A stretch of DNA of 64,000 nucleotides, taken from positions 1,116,001 through 1,180,000 of the forward strand of contig CAVTNM010000008.1 in the NCBI GenBank assembly GCA_963736055.1. Reading direction: 5' to 3'. Shown here one piece after another: positions 8,688-18,879 of this stretch (its first letter is position 1; each line of letters begins with the position of its first letter). Under the pieces are notes generated by a model that ran no database searches, was not told where the DNA came from, and was given only the letters and a program-made list of their open reading frames with translations. The position numbers and the translations under genes are program-made. This DNA is from AC-32 sp963736055. GTDB taxonomy: Bacteria; Actinomycetota; Thermoleophilia; Gaiellales; Gaiellaceae.

Positions 8688-11252
8688 TGCTCACCGTCGC
8701 GCTGAAAGGCCTCGCCGGCCGCAAGGTCCGCGCGTCGCTGACCGCTGTCGCGATCGTGGTCGGCGTCGCGATGATCAGCGGCACCTACATCCTCACGGAC
8801 ACGATCAACAACGGCTTCAACACGATCGTCGTCAACTCGTACAAGAACGCCGACGTCGTCGTCAGCGGCCAGGCCGCTTTCAAGAACACCAACGGCAACG
8901 GCGTCGAGACGCCCACGTTCCCGGCCTCCGTGCTCACGAAGGTGCGTGCTCTGCCCGACGTGGCCGCCGCCGCCGGGTCGGTGACCAGCGACGACGTCAA
9001 GCTGATCGGCAAGGACGGGAAGGTGATCAACACCGGGGGCGCCCCGTCGCTGGGCTTCTCGGTCGATCCCAAGGAACAGCAGTTCAACCCGACGAAGCTG
9101 ACCGACGGCGCGTGGCCGAGCGGGCCCGACGAGGTCGCGATCGACAAGGCGACGGCCTCCAAGGAGCACTTCGACGTCGGCGACAGGATCAGCCTGCAGG
9201 CGGTCGGGCCGCAGCGGTCGTTCCGGCTGTCGGGAATCGCGGAGCTCTCAGGCGTCGGCTCGATCGGCGGGGCGACCTTCGCGCTCTTCGACCTGCCGAC
9301 GGCTCAGAAGATCTTTGCCAAGCCCGGCCAGCTCGATGTGATCCGAGTCCAGTCGAAGGCGGGCGTCAGCAACGCGACGCTCATCTCGCAGATCAAGCCG
9401 CTGCTGCCGCCGACCGCGACTGTCCGCGACACGAACGCCCAGGTCAAGGAGGACAAGAAGGACCTGAGCTTCGTCTCGTTCTTCAAGTACATCCTGCTCG
9501 CGTTCGCGGGGATCGCCCTCTTCGTCGGCGCGTTCGTGATCGCCAACACGCTCTCGATCACGATCGCCCAGCGGATGCGCGAGTTCGCGACGCTTCGGAC
9601 GTTGGGCGCCTCGCGGCGCCAGGTGCTCTGGTCGGTGGTGATCGAGGCGTTCGTCATCGGCATCCTCGGCTCGCTCGTCGGGCTCTTCCTCGGGCTCGGG
9701 CTGGCCAAGATCCTGAACAAGCTCTTCGTCACCTTCGGAATCGACCTGCCGCAGGGCCAGACGATCTTCGCCACGCGCACCGTCATCGTCTCGCTGGTCG
9801 TGGGCACGGTCGTGACGCTGATCGCCAGCGTCCGACCGGCGCAGGCGCGCGACGCGCGTGCCGCCGATCGCCGCAGTGCGCGAGGGCTCGGTGCTCCCCG
9901 TCTCGCGGTTCGCCAAGTACGGCCCCGTCACGGCGTTCAGCATCCTCGCGGCAGCGATCGCGCTCGTGGCCATCGGGACCCTGGCCAGCGGCATCGCCAC
10001 CGGGCCCCGGCTGCTGATGATCGGCGTGGGTGTGCTCCTGCTCTTCTTCGGCGTCTCGATGAACGCGGCGCGGGTCGTACGGCCGCTCGCGGCCGTGCTC
10101 GGGGCCCCCACCCGCGCGATCGGCGGTGCGCCGGGGATCCTGGCGCGCGACAACGCCACGCGGAACCCCGCGCGGACGGCCTCGACGGCATCGGCCCTGA
10201 TGATCGGCCTCGCGCTCGTCACGTTCGTGGCGATCTTCGGCCAGGGCGTGTTCAAGTCGTTCGAGGACGCCGTCGACCAGCTGTTCATCGCCGACTACGC
10301 CGTGACGGCGACAAACACGTTCAACCCGATCGACGTCGCGGCGGGGAAGTCCCTCGTCGGCAAGCCGGGCGTCAGCGACGTAACCCCGATCCGCGCGGGA
10401 TCGGCCCACTTCCTCGGCAGCGACCATGACCTGACGGCGGTCGCTCCGAACGTCCAGACCGGGATCCGCATCGACTGGAAGGCGGGTGGCAGCTCCGTTC
10501 CCGGCCGGCTCGGCACGGACGGCTTCTTCACCGACAGCGACTACGCGAAGGCCCAACACCTGCACATCGGCTCACCGGTGAGCCTGGAGTTCCCGAGCGG
10601 CAAGCGAGTGAACCTGCGGCTGATCGGGATCTACGACAAGCCGAACGGCGGCTCGCCCTTCGGCGACGCGACGATCTCGACCACGCTGTTCGACCGGTAC
10701 ATCCCGCGGCCGAGGGACGAGATGGTCCTGGTCAACACTCCCGACGGCGTCAGCGACGCCAACACGCAGACGCTGAACGACGACGTGGCGGGGTTCGCCG
10801 ACGCGAAGGTGCAGACCCGCGACGAGTTCAAGACGAACTTCCTCAAGCCGATCAAGAAGATCCTCAATCTGCTCTACGCACTGCTCGCGCTCTCCGTGAT
10901 CGTGAGCCTCGTCGGGATCATCAACACACTCGTGTTGACGGTCTACGAGCGGACGCGCGAGCTCGGCATGCTGCGCGCCGTCGGAATGACCAGACGGCAG
11001 GTGCGGATGATGATCCGCTACGAGAGCATCGTCACGGCACTGATGGGCGCGGCGCTCGGGATAGCGGTCGGTGTGTTCCTAGCAGCGCTCGTGACGCACG
11101 CCCTCTCCGATCAAGGAATCGTGTTCGCGATCCCATGGGTGCAGCTCGTCTACTTCGTGCTGGCCGCGATCTTGGTCGGCATCCTGGCCGCGGTGATCCC
11201 GGCGCGGCGAGCCGCCCGGCTGAACGTGCTCAGGGCTCTGCAGTACGAGTGA
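8687..11252 (+). CDS. FtsX-like ABC transporter permease, MacB-type (one frameshift)
   Basis: Two frames join at about 9845 to give an 854-residue permease with two FtsX units, the usual actinobacterial size. The first half has an N-terminal TM, an extracytoplasmic MacB-PCD-like domain and three TMs with QRMREFATLRTLGASRRQV. The second half, after the junction, runs PPIAAVREGSVLPVSRFAKYG, then has another periplasmic domain and TMs with ERTRELGMLRAVGMTRRQVR. Removing one G at 9845 restores RPAQRATRVPP at the join, a conserved linker. With the ATPase it forms a mechanotransmission-type exporter or lipoprotein/peptide transporter. The substrate is unknown. Confidence 0.88.
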
Positions 11253-11286
11253 CCGATCCGTCCGGGGCCGTACATAGGCTCCGGTC

Positions 11287-11475
11287 GTGCGACGCCTGCG
11301 ACCGCTGAGCGAGGAAGAGTGCTACCTCCGCTGCTACGGGTCCGGCGACGCGATGGTGCGCCTCATTCGGATCGAGCAGCGGCGTCCTCGCGCGCTCGCG
11401 CGGATAACCGGCGAGGAGCTGCGCCGGCTCTTCGAGGTCCGGCTCGACTCTCGTGAGGCGGAGCTCGCCGCGTGA
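11287..11475 (+). CDS. Small conserved-looking protein, 62 residues, unknown function
   Basis: The GTG-initiated frame encodes MRRLRPLSEEECYLRCYG followed by a basic segment and ITGEELRRLFEVRLDSRE. The clear ECY...CYG motif, high charge and good codon use argue that it is real. I have seen similar small proteins in Thermoleophilia but know no function. The two cysteines, seven residues apart by eye, could bind metal. It lies between the exporter and the uracil glycosylase on the same strand. Confidence 0.55.
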   Translation: MRRLRPLSEEECYLRCYGSGDAMVRLIRIEQRRPRALARITGEELRRLFEVRLDSREAELAA

Positions 11476-11559
11476 GGACCTGCCCGAGCTGGAGTCGCCC
11501 CGGCACCCGCGGGGCATGGCGCTCCTGGACGCGGCGGCGCCGGCCGAAGCCGTTCGGCA

Positions 11560-12105
11560 GTGAGCGCCCGTGCGCGCCGCGGGCGCGCCGGCACCGGCGC
11601 TGCGCCTAGCGCCGTCCCGGACGTCCTCGGGCCCGGCCTCAAGGTCGTCTTCTGCGGGATCAACCCGGGCTTCGTCTCCGCGGCGGCGGCCGCGCACTTC
11701 GCCAATCCCCGCAACGACTTCTGGCGCCTTCTGCACGCTGCCGGCTTCACGCCTCGGCTGCTGAGCCCGGACGAGCAGTTCGAGGCGCTCGACTACGGGA
11801 TCGGCCTCACGAACGCGGCGCCGCGCACGACGCGTGGTTCCGGGGACCTGCGTCGAGCGGACTTCTCCGGCGCCGCCGAGCGGCTCGAGAGGCTGGCCCT
11901 GGATCTGGCTCCCAGAGCGATCGGCTTCGTCGGCAAGGAGGCCTATCGCGGCACATTCGGCGAGCGGCCCGAGCACGGGCTCCAGGAGCGTCCTCTTGCA
12001 GAGACGCTCCTGTTCGTGCTGCCGTCCACTTCCCCGGCGAACGCGGCCGTGCCGTGGGAGGAGCGACTGCACTGGTTCCGCGAACTGCGGAAGTTGCTCG
12101 GGTGA
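11560..12105 (+). CDS. mug: G/U mismatch-specific uracil-DNA glycosylase
   Basis: The 181-residue protein belongs to the MUG/TDG branch of the uracil glycosylase superfamily, which excises uracil and ethenocytosine opposite G. Motif 1 is VVFCGINPGF, followed by HFANPRNDFWRLLHAAGF and LTNAAPRTTRG, and motif 2 is VLPSTSPANA. The N-terminal 20 residues from GTG 11560 are Arg/Ala rich and may be over-called, since conservation starts at VPDVLGPGL. It is convergent with nadE, separated by the hairpin-rich element at 12121-12236. Confidence 0.9.
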   Translation: MSARARRGRAGTGAAPSAVPDVLGPGLKVVFCGINPGFVSAAAAAHFANPRNDFWRLLHAAGFTPRLLSPDEQFEALDYGIGLTNAAPRTTRGSGDLRRADFSGAAERLERLALDLAPRAIGFVGKEAYRGTFGERPEHGLQERPLAETLLFVLPSTSPANAAVPWEERLHWFRELRKLLG

Positions 12106-12120
12106 GTGGTTGGTATCGGC

Positions 12121-12236
12121 GGAGGCGGGCTCTTGCCCGCCGGAGCCTCAACTGCGCGTGGAGCGCGTCAACCTGGCGAGGGGGCACACGGGGGAAACCG
12201 GGTTTCCCCCGTGAAGCGAGCGCGCCGTAGGCGCGC
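12121..12236. repeat. Composite palindromic element, copy 1 (GGGGGAAAC...GTTTCCCCC)
   Basis: Three hairpins fill the gap between the convergent genes mug and nadE: GGCGGGC-TCTT-GCCCGCC at 12124-12141, a 12-bp-arm palindrome CACGGGGGAAAC / GTTTCCCCCGTG at 12187-12213, and GCGCGCC-GTA-GGCGCGC at 12220-12236. The central palindrome and the flanking G/C hairpin recur at 18880-19022 and, inverted, at 24837-24925. The element may double as a bidirectional terminator. Confidence 0.7.
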
Positions 12237-12242
12237 GACGCG

Positions 12243-13958
12243 TTAGCCGCGCCAACGGTTGGTGATCGGCGTGCGGCGGTCGCGGCCGAAAGCCTTCGGC
12301 GTGAGCCGCACACCGGGCGGGGCCTGGCGACGCTTGTACTCGGCCCGGTCGATGAGCGCGAGGGCCCGCTCGACCACCTCCCGGTCGAATCCGTCTGCTG
12401 ACAGCTCTTCACGCGAGCGATCCTGCTCGACGTACGCCTCGAGCACGCGGTCGAGCGCGGGATAGGGCGGAAGGGAATCCTCGTCCAGCTGGTTGTGGCG
12501 GAGCTCGGCACTCGGCGCGCGCTCGACGATCGACGCCGGGATGAGCTCGCGCTCCGCCCGCTCGTTGAGGTGCCTGGCCAGCCGGAACACGTCGGTCTTG
12601 AAGACGTCCTTCAGGAGCGCGAAGCCGCCGGCCATGTCCCCGTAGAGCGTCGCGTACCCGACCGAGAGCTCGGACTTGTTCCCCGTCGCGACCACCAGCC
12701 AGCCGAACTTGTTCGAGAGCGCCATCAGGAGCACTCCGCGGACCCGGGCCTGGAGGTTCTCCTCGGCGAGATCGGGCGTGCGCCCCGCGAAACTCGCGGC
12801 AAGCGTCGCGTCGAAGGCCTGGACGATCTCCCCGATGGGCAGCTCCCGAAAGTCGGCACCCAGGCTTTCGGCGAGCAGGCGCGCGTCCCGCTGCGTCTCC
12901 TCCGACGAGTAGCGCGAGGGCATCGAGACGCAATGCACGTGCTCGGCCCCCAGCGCCTCGACCGCGAGGGCGGCTGTCAGGGCCGAGTCGATCCCGCCCG
13001 AGACGCCGACGACGATTTCGCGGAACCCGTTCTTCCGGACGTAGTCGCGCAGCCCGAGCCCGAGCGCGAGCCGCATCTGCTCGAGCTCGCCGAGCGGCTC
13101 TGCCAGCTGTCGCTCGAGCGGTTTGCCGGCAGCTCGGGGGACGCCGACGTGGATGACCTGCGCGTCGGGCACCGACCCACGTTCGCGCAGGAGGGCTCGC
13201 CGGCGCAGGTCGCGCAGGCGGCGCCCGACGGCGTCGGCCGGCTCGATGTCGACCACGAGCAGCGCCTCCTCGAAGCCCGGCGCCCGCGCCAGCACGTGGC
13301 CCTCCTCGTCGAGCACGAGGGAGTGCCCGTCGAAGATCAGCTCGTCCTGGCCTCCCACGCAGTTGCAGAAGGCGACGAAGCACGCGTTGTCTCGCGCACG
13401 CGTGACGAACATCTCCTCGCGCTCCCGGTCACGCCCGACGTGGAACGGCGAGGCGGAGATGTTCGTCAGCAGCTGAGCCCCTGCGAGCGCGAGGTCGGTC
13501 GCCGGCGGCCCCGGCTGCCACATGTCCTCGCAGATCGTCGGGCCGATCAGCGTGCCTCCGTGCTTCAGGAGCAGCAGGTCGCGGGCGGGCGCGAAGTAGC
13601 GGTCCTCGTCGAAGACGCCGTAGTTCGGCAGGAAGCGCTTTCGGTACAGCGCCTTCAGCTCACCGCCCGCGCAGACCGCACAGGCGTTGTAGAGGTCGCG
13701 GTCGAAGTGGGGGACGCCGACGAGCGCGACGATCCCGCGCGTGGCACGCGCGATCTCGGCGAGAGACTTCTCGGCGGCCCGCAAGAAGCCTGGCCGCAGC
13801 AGCAGGTCCTCGGGCGGGTAGCCGGTGACCGCGAGCTCGGGGAAGAGGACGAGGTCGGCGCCGGCTGCCTCGGCTTCCTGGAGGCCCCGCAGGATCCGAT
13901 CACGGTTCCCGTCGAGGTCCCCGACCGTCGTGTTGATCTGTGCGAGCGCCAGTCTCAT
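12243..13958 (-). CDS. nadE: Glutamine-dependent NAD+ synthetase
   Basis: The 571-residue two-domain enzyme makes NAD from deamido-NAD, ATP and glutamine. The N-terminal nitrilase-like glutaminase has its Glu in VLFPELAVTGYPPEDL, Lys in LYRKRFLPNYGVFDE and Cys in GPTICEDMW. The C-terminal synthetase domain (from about residue 285) has the PP-loop VGVSGGIDSALTAALA, YSSEETQRDA and GNKSELSVGYATLYGDMAGG. The start ATG at 13958 gives the typical MRLALAQINTTVGDL. It is monocistronic, facing mug. Confidence 0.96.
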   Translation of the reverse strand: MRLALAQINTTVGDLDGNRDRILRGLQEAEAAGADLVLFPELAVTGYPPEDLLLRPGFLRAAEKSLAEIARATRGIVALVGVPHFDRDLYNACAVCAGGELKALYRKRFLPNYGVFDEDRYFAPARDLLLLKHGGTLIGPTICEDMWQPGPPATDLALAGAQLLTNISASPFHVGRDREREEMFVTRARDNACFVAFCNCVGGQDELIFDGHSLVLDEEGHVLARAPGFEEALLVVDIEPADAVGRRLRDLRRRALLRERGSVPDAQVIHVGVPRAAGKPLERQLAEPLGELEQMRLALGLGLRDYVRKNGFREIVVGVSGGIDSALTAALAVEALGAEHVHCVSMPSRYSSEETQRDARLLAESLGADFRELPIGEIVQAFDATLAASFAGRTPDLAEENLQARVRGVLLMALSNKFGWLVVATGNKSELSVGYATLYGDMAGGFALLKDVFKTDVFRLARHLNERAERELIPASIVERAPSAELRHNQLDEDSLPPYPALDRVLEAYVEQDRSREELSADGFDREVVERALALIDRAEYKRRQAPPGVRLTPKAFGRDRRTPITNRWRG

Positions 13959-13994
13959 GGGTTTTAGACTAACAGTCGAAAACCTCGAGAGCGT

Positions 13995-14753
13995 TCACCG
14001 GCGCAGCCGGATCGCGTTCAGGTCGTCGCGCTTGATCTCGTCCGCCCGGCCGATCAGCTCCTCGATGTCGTCGTGCTCGGCGTGGAGGTAGCGCCCGGCG
14101 AGGGCGTCCGCCCGCCCTGAGGCGAGCACGTGCACGAGGCGCGGCGCCAGCTCGGGCGGCGTCCAGGGCGCGTCGTCGGAGAAGTTGCCGGTCATCTCCG
14201 TCCGCACGAGCCCCGGGCTGTAGAAGAAGACGCGCACGGGCGAGTCCTTCAGCGACTCGGCCAGCGTCTCGCCGAAGCGAGCGACCGCGGCTTTGCTCGC
14301 CGAATAGGCGGTGCTCGTCGACCCAGGTAGGTAGGCCGCACCGCTCGCGGTGATCACGATCCGGCCTCCACCTCTCTCGAGCATCCCGGGCAGCACGGCC
14401 CGACAGCAGAGGTAGACGCCGAGGACGTTCACTTCGAAGACATGCCACCACTCGTCGGGGTCGCTCTCCCAGAGCGGGCCCGAGCCGCTCGCGATCCCGG
14501 CGTTGGCGACGAGCAGGTCGATGGGCCCGAGCACCGTCTCCGCCTCGCGCACCATGTGCTCGACCTCCTCGCGGTCGGACACGTCGGCCATGATCGCGAG
14601 CGCGCCGAGCTCGTCCGCACTCGCCTCCACCTGCTCGCGGGTTCGCGCGGCCACCGCGACGCTGGCGCCCGCCGAGGCGAGCTCACGCGCGATGTCGGCG
14701 CCGATTCCGCGCCCGCCACCGGTGACGAGCGCGATCTGTCCGCCGAGTCGGTC
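13995..14753 (-). CDS. Short-chain dehydrogenase/reductase (start unresolved)
   Basis: A classical SDR of about 250 residues: GQIALVTGGGRGIGADIA is the NAD(P) TGxxxGxG motif, VANAGIASG the NAG motif, VITASGAAYL carries the catalytic Ser, and AYSASKAAVARF the YxxxK pair. No ATG, GTG or TTG exists in frame upstream of the Rossmann motif; the frame simply emerges from the end of the acyl-CoA synthetase gene near GCTGACCGACTC. I infer a small indel or a substitution at the junction that hid the true start. The substrate is unknown; the neighbouring acyl-CoA synthetase suggests acyl or fatty metabolite reduction. Confidence 0.82.
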   Translation of the reverse strand, partial: DRLGGQIALVTGGGRGIGADIARELASAGASVAVAARTREQVEASADELGALAIMADVSDREEVEHMVREAETVLGPIDLLVANAGIASGSGPLWESDPDEWWHVFEVNVLGVYLCCRAVLPGMLERGGGRIVITASGAAYLPGSTSTAYSASKAAVARFGETLAESLKDSPVRVFFYSPGLVRTEMTGNFSDDAPWTPPELAPRLVHVLASGRADALAGRYLHAEHDDIEELIGRADEIKRDDLNAIRLRR

Positions 14754-16691
14754 AGCCGGCTGCGCGCGTCGACCTCGTCCAGCGTCTCCGGGTTCTCCAG
14801 CGACGAGAGATCGCCGGGGTCCGAGCCGAGCGCGGTTGCGCGCACTGCCCGCCTGACGATCTTCGCGCTGCGGGTCTTCGGGAGCGCGGACACGAATAGC
14901 ACGCGCGCGGGCGCGAATGCCTTGCCGAGCTCGCCGGCCGCAGCGGCGCGGATCTCCGCGGCCAGCTCGTCGCTCGACTCGTGCTCCCGGGACGAGCGCG
15001 CAGAACACCCACGCGACCTCGCCCTTCACCTCGTCGGGCACGCCGACGGCGGCCGCCTCGGCGACGGCGGGGTGCGCCATGACGGCGGACTCGAGCTCGG
15101 CCGGGCCCAGGCGCTTGCCCGCGATGTTGAGCGTGTCGTCGGAGCGCCCGTGCAGGAACCAGTAGCCGTCCTCGTCCACGGAGGCCCAGTCGCCGTGCAC
15201 CCAGATCCCGGGCAGGCGCCGCCAGTAGGTGTCCAGATAGCGCTCGGGATCGCGCCAGAAGCCTCGCGTCATGCCCGGGAAGGGCTTGCGGCAGACGAGC
15301 TCTCCGACCTCGCCGCGCACCGAGCGGCCCTCGGCGTCGACGACGTCCATCGCCATTCCGAGCGCGGGGCCGCCGAGCGAGCAGGCCTTGATCGGCGCCG
15401 CGACCGTGGGTGACAGGAAGCAGGCCGCGACCTCCGTCCCGCCCGAGCAGTTGATGATCGCGCAACGGCCGCCGCCGACGTGCTCGAACAACCAGTGGTA
15501 CGGCGCCGGGTTCCACGGCTCGCCGGTCGTGACGAGCACGCGCAGGGACGAAAGGTCGTGGCGCGCGACGAGCTCCTCGCCGTGCGGGATGAGGGCGCGC
15601 GTGAGAGTGGGCGAAAGGCCCAGGATCGAGACGCGCTCGCTCTCGACGAGGCCCCACAGCCGGTCGGGCTCGGGCCAGTCCGGCGCTCCCTCGGCGAAGA
15701 CGACGGTGCACCCGAGCGCCATCCCGCCGACCACCTCCCACGGGCCCATGATCCAGCCCATGTCGGTGACGAAATGGATCACGTCGCCGGGCCGGGCGTC
15801 CGCCTGGTACGCGACCTCGCGTGCGATCGAGACGAGAAAGCCGCCCTGGACGTGCAGGACTCCCTTGGGCGGCCCGGTCGTCCCGGAGGTGTAGGTGAGC
15901 AGATACGGGTGCTCCGAGTCGACGTCGAGTGGCTCGAGGCGGCCGGGCGAGTCGGCGACGGCGTCCTCCCAGAAAACGTCTCGACCGGCCTGCATCGGCG
16001 TGTCCTCCCGGTCGAGCCGTCGCCAGACGACGACGTGCTCGACCGACGGCGACTCCGCGAGCGCCTCGTCGACCAGCGCCTTCATCGGCACCTCGCGCCC
16101 GCGTCGCATCGAGCCGTCGGCGGTAACAACCACCTTCGCCTCCGAGTGCTGGAGGCGCGCTGCGATCGCGGGTGCCGCAAAGCCCGAGAAGAGGAGCACC
16201 TGGATCGCTCCGAGGTGCGCGCAGGCGTGTGAGGCGACGGCAACCTGGGGCGACATCGGCAGGAAGATCGCGACGCGGTCGCCGGGGCCGACGCCGAGCG
16301 CGGCCAGGCCCTCTGCAAAGCGGGTGACCTCGTCGGAGAGCTCGCGGTAGGTGAGCGCGCGTCGCTCGCCGTCCTCGCTCTGCCACACGGCCGCCTCCGT
16401 TTCTGCGCGTTCGCCTCGCGCCCAGCGATGGACACAGTTCTCGGCGAGGTTGAGCCTGCCGCCGACGAACCAGGTCGCCCACTCGGGCCCGCTCGAGGTG
16501 TCGACCACCGTCTCCCACCGCTGTGAGAACTCGAGGCGGAGGTCATCGATCACCGCCGGCCAGAATCGCTCCGGCTCGTCCTGGGAGAGGCGCAGGAGAG
16601 CGGGGTAGTCGTCGAGGCCGAGCGCGCGTGCGAGCCGGAGCACGTTCGAGTGCTCGCGCACCTCCTCGCTCGGCGTCCAGATCGCGTCCAC
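14752..16691 (-). CDS. Acyl-CoA/acetoacetyl-CoA synthetase-like AMP-forming ligase (frameshifted)
   Basis: Correcting the frame gives about 645 residues, the size of acetoacetyl- or propionyl-CoA synthetases. The motifs are WATWFVGGRLNLAENCVHR, the P-loop LTYTSGTTGPPKG, INCSGGTEV, the hinge GRSDDTLNIAGKRLGPAE and, after the shift, LPKTRSAKIVRR with the catalytic Lys. One extra base near 14981 breaks the frame between CALVPGA and ESSDELAAEI. A second near 14770 would allow a stop at 14754-14752. I prefer GTG 16691 (MDAIWTPSEEV) to the TTG at 16700, by family alignment. Its start is divergent from the MFS gene. Confidence 0.83.
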
Positions 16692-16711
16692 GGGCGCCAA
16701 GCCTAACCAGC

Positions 16712-16751
16712 TTGACCGCCTAGCTAGCGGCGGCTAACCTAGTGGATACTA
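16712..16751 (+). promoter_or_regulatory. Probable promoter and TetR operator upstream of the MFS exporter
   Basis: TTGACC (16712-16717), a 17-bp spacer and TAACCT (16735-16740) form a sigma-70-type promoter pointing at the MFS gene. Directly downstream, TAGT-GGAT-ACTA (16740-16751) is an inverted repeat that would overlap the transcription start. It is a candidate operator for the TetR regulator encoded after the MFS gene. Both assignments rest on motif inspection only. Confidence 0.45.
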
Positions 16752-16779
16752 ACTTACTGACGAGGCGAGGGAGGGGCGC

Positions 16780-18222
16780 GTGCGCGCACGGATCTTTGCG
16801 GACGAGAACAAGAAATGGTGGACGCTCGGCGCGGTCTCGTTCGGGCTGTTCATGATCATGCTCGACAACACGATCGTGAACGTCGCGCTGCCGTCTATCC
16901 AGCGCGATCTCGACATCGGCATCTCCGAGCTCGAGTGGGTCGTCAACGCGTACGCGCTCACCTTCGCGGTGCTGATGCTGACCGGCGGGAAGCTCGCTGA
17001 CCTGTTCGGCCGGCGGCTGCTCTTCATCGTCGGCCTGGCCATCTTCACCGGCGCCTCACTCGCCTGCGGCCTAGCGCCCGACGCCAACATGCTCATCGCT
17101 GCCCGCGCGGTTCAGGGCGTCGGCGCAGCGATGATGAACCCGGCCACGCTCTCGATCATCACGGCCACCTTCGCGCCGCGTCAGCGCGGGATGGCCATCG
17201 GGATCTGGGCGGGAGTCTCGGCGCTCGCGCTCGCGATCGGCCCGCTCGTCGGCGGCCTGATCACCCAGCACATCAGCTGGAACTGGGTCTTCTTCATCAA
17301 CGTCCCGGTCGGGCTCCTCGCGATCGTCGTCGCCCGGCTCGTGATCAGGGAATCGCGCGACACCTCGGCCGAGCAGCGGCTCGACCTTCCCGGCCTTCTC
17401 ACCTCGGCGATCGGGCTCTTCGCGCTCACCTACGCCCTGATCGAGGCGAACAAGTACGGGTGGACCTCGGCGCGGATCCTCGCGCTCTTCGCGGTCGCCG
17501 CGATCGGCCTGACCGCGTTCGTGTTGCTCGAGCTGCACCAGCGCGTGCCGATGCTCGACCTCTCGCTCTTCCGCAACCCGACCTTCGCGGGGGCGAACAC
17601 GATCATGCTGCTCGTCGCGCTCGCGATGTTCGGCGTCTTCTTCTACGTCTCCCTCTACGTGCAGAACGTGCTCCACTACTCGCCGACGCAGGCCGGAGCG
17701 ACCTTCCTCCCGATGACGCTCTGCATCGTGTTCCTCGCGCCGATCGCCGGGAAGCTGAGCGACCGCTTCGGCCCTCGGTGGCTGATCGCGTCGGGGATGA
17801 CGCTGGTCGCCGGCTCGCTCGTGATCTTCGCCCAGCTCGACCAGAGCTCGAACTTCTGGGACATCTTCCCGGGCCTGCTTGTCGGCGGCGCCGGCATGGC
17901 GATGTCCATGGCGCCGACCACCGCGACCGCGATGCACGCCGTCCCGGTCGACAAGGCCGGGGTCGGCTCGGCGGTGCTGAACAGCGCCCGCCAGGTCGGC
18001 GGCTCGCTCGGGATTGCCATCATGGGCGCGATCGTGGCCTCGTACGTGCACGTCCGGCCGCCGGCGCCCCAGGCCGTCGACCAGTTCGTGCAGGGCTTCC
18101 AGCACGCGCTGCTCGTCGCCGCCGGAATCGCCTTCGCAGCCGCGCTGGTTGCAGTCGTCACGCTGCGCAAGCCCGAGCACGTCGACGAGGCGGCGCACGA
18201 GATCACCGAGGTGGCAGCGTGA
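16780..18222 (+). CDS. MFS multidrug exporter, DHA2 (14-TM, EmrB/QacA-like)
   Basis: The 480-residue protein has 14 predicted membrane segments. Motif D1/A features are MIMLDNTIVNVALPSIQRDL (the DHA2 LDxTIVNVALP signature), GGKLADLFGRR (motif A) and GPLVGGLITQHISWNWVFFI (motif C region). It is expected to expel hydrophobic drugs using the proton gradient. GTG 16780 follows a GAGGGAGGGG ribosome site. Its stop overlaps the TetR start (GTGA), so regulator and pump are made from one message. Confidence 0.92.
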   Translation: MRARIFADENKKWWTLGAVSFGLFMIMLDNTIVNVALPSIQRDLDIGISELEWVVNAYALTFAVLMLTGGKLADLFGRRLLFIVGLAIFTGASLACGLAPDANMLIAARAVQGVGAAMMNPATLSIITATFAPRQRGMAIGIWAGVSALALAIGPLVGGLITQHISWNWVFFINVPVGLLAIVVARLVIRESRDTSAEQRLDLPGLLTSAIGLFALTYALIEANKYGWTSARILALFAVAAIGLTAFVLLELHQRVPMLDLSLFRNPTFAGANTIMLLVALAMFGVFFYVSLYVQNVLHYSPTQAGATFLPMTLCIVFLAPIAGKLSDRFGPRWLIASGMTLVAGSLVIFAQLDQSSNFWDIFPGLLVGGAGMAMSMAPTTATAMHAVPVDKAGVGSAVLNSARQVGGSLGIAIMGAIVASYVHVRPPAPQAVDQFVQGFQHALLVAAGIAFAAALVAVVTLRKPEHVDEAAHEITEVAA

Positions 18223-18824
18223 CCGAGGCCCGGATCCGTCTCACCGCGACGGAGCGCCGCGCGGCGGTCGTGGACACCGCGTGTCGCGTCTTCGCCAAGA
18301 GCAGCTACCGCGGCTCGACGACAGCACAGATCGCGCGCGAGACCGGCGTCACCGAGCCCGTGCTCTACCGGCACTTCGCGTCGAAGCGCGAGCTGTACCT
18401 GGCGTGCCTCGACGAAGCGTGGGAGCGGCTGCGCGTGCTGTGGGACAGAGCGCTCGAGCAGGAAGAGGAGCCTGGGATGTGGGTGACCACGCTCGGCAAG
18501 ACGTACCTCGAGGCCCGCGCTGCGGACCGGATCATCCTGATCGACCTCTGGATCCAGGCGCTCACGGAGGCCGCTGACGACCCGGAGATCCGCCGCGGCC
18601 TGCGCGAGCAGGTGCGCGAGGTGCACCACTTCGTTGCAGACGTGATGCGCCGCTCCCAGAAAGCCGGCGGGATCCTGGCCGATCGCGACGCCGACGCCGA
18701 GGCCTGGATCTTCATCTCCCTGGGCCTGCTCTCCACGATCGACCACCGGCTGAGCGGCCTGGTCGGCGAAGAGTTCGAGCGCATCAAAGCCTCGCGTCGA
18801 GCTTGGATGACCGGCTCTCCGTAG
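18219..18824 (+). CDS. TetR/AcrR-family transcriptional repressor
   Basis: The 201-residue protein has an N-terminal TetR helix-turn-helix: ERRAAVVDTACRVFAKSSYRG, split by the turn from TTAQIARETGVTEPVLYRHF, followed by ASKRELYLACL. The C-terminal ligand-binding helices extend to about residue 195. It starts with GTG inside the MFS stop codon. Autogenous control of the pump operon through the palindrome near 16740 is the likely arrangement. The ligand is unknown. Confidence 0.9.
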   Translation: MTEARIRLTATERRAAVVDTACRVFAKSSYRGSTTAQIARETGVTEPVLYRHFASKRELYLACLDEAWERLRVLWDRALEQEEEPGMWVTTLGKTYLEARAADRIILIDLWIQALTEAADDPEIRRGLREQVREVHHFVADVMRRSQKAGGILADRDADAEAWIFISLGLLSTIDHRLSGLVGEEFERIKASRRAWMTGSP

Positions 18825-18879
18825 TCACCGGTTGTCTTGAGAGCGTTCAGCACGTCCTTGGCTCGCTGCGCTTGGCCGC

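Noticed and set aside
7998..9169. Long antisense frames here and at many other places (for example 12495-13967, 17071-18198, 41629-43608)
   Set aside because: They mirror the codon bias of the true genes on the other strand, are rich in Arg/Gly/Ala/Asp and show no domain motifs.
9840..9850. Programmed +1 frameshifting as explanation of the broken genes
   Set aside because: The eleven sites share no slippery codon, stop-codon pause or downstream structure, and most lie in ordinary metabolic genes not known to be recoded.
13995..16700. A 901-codon frame suggesting an acyl-CoA synthetase-SDR fusion
   Set aside because: The segment between the two domains is out-of-frame sequence; the synthetase's own C-terminal motif LPKTRSAKIVRR lies in a different frame. 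Two adjacent genes with indels explain it better.
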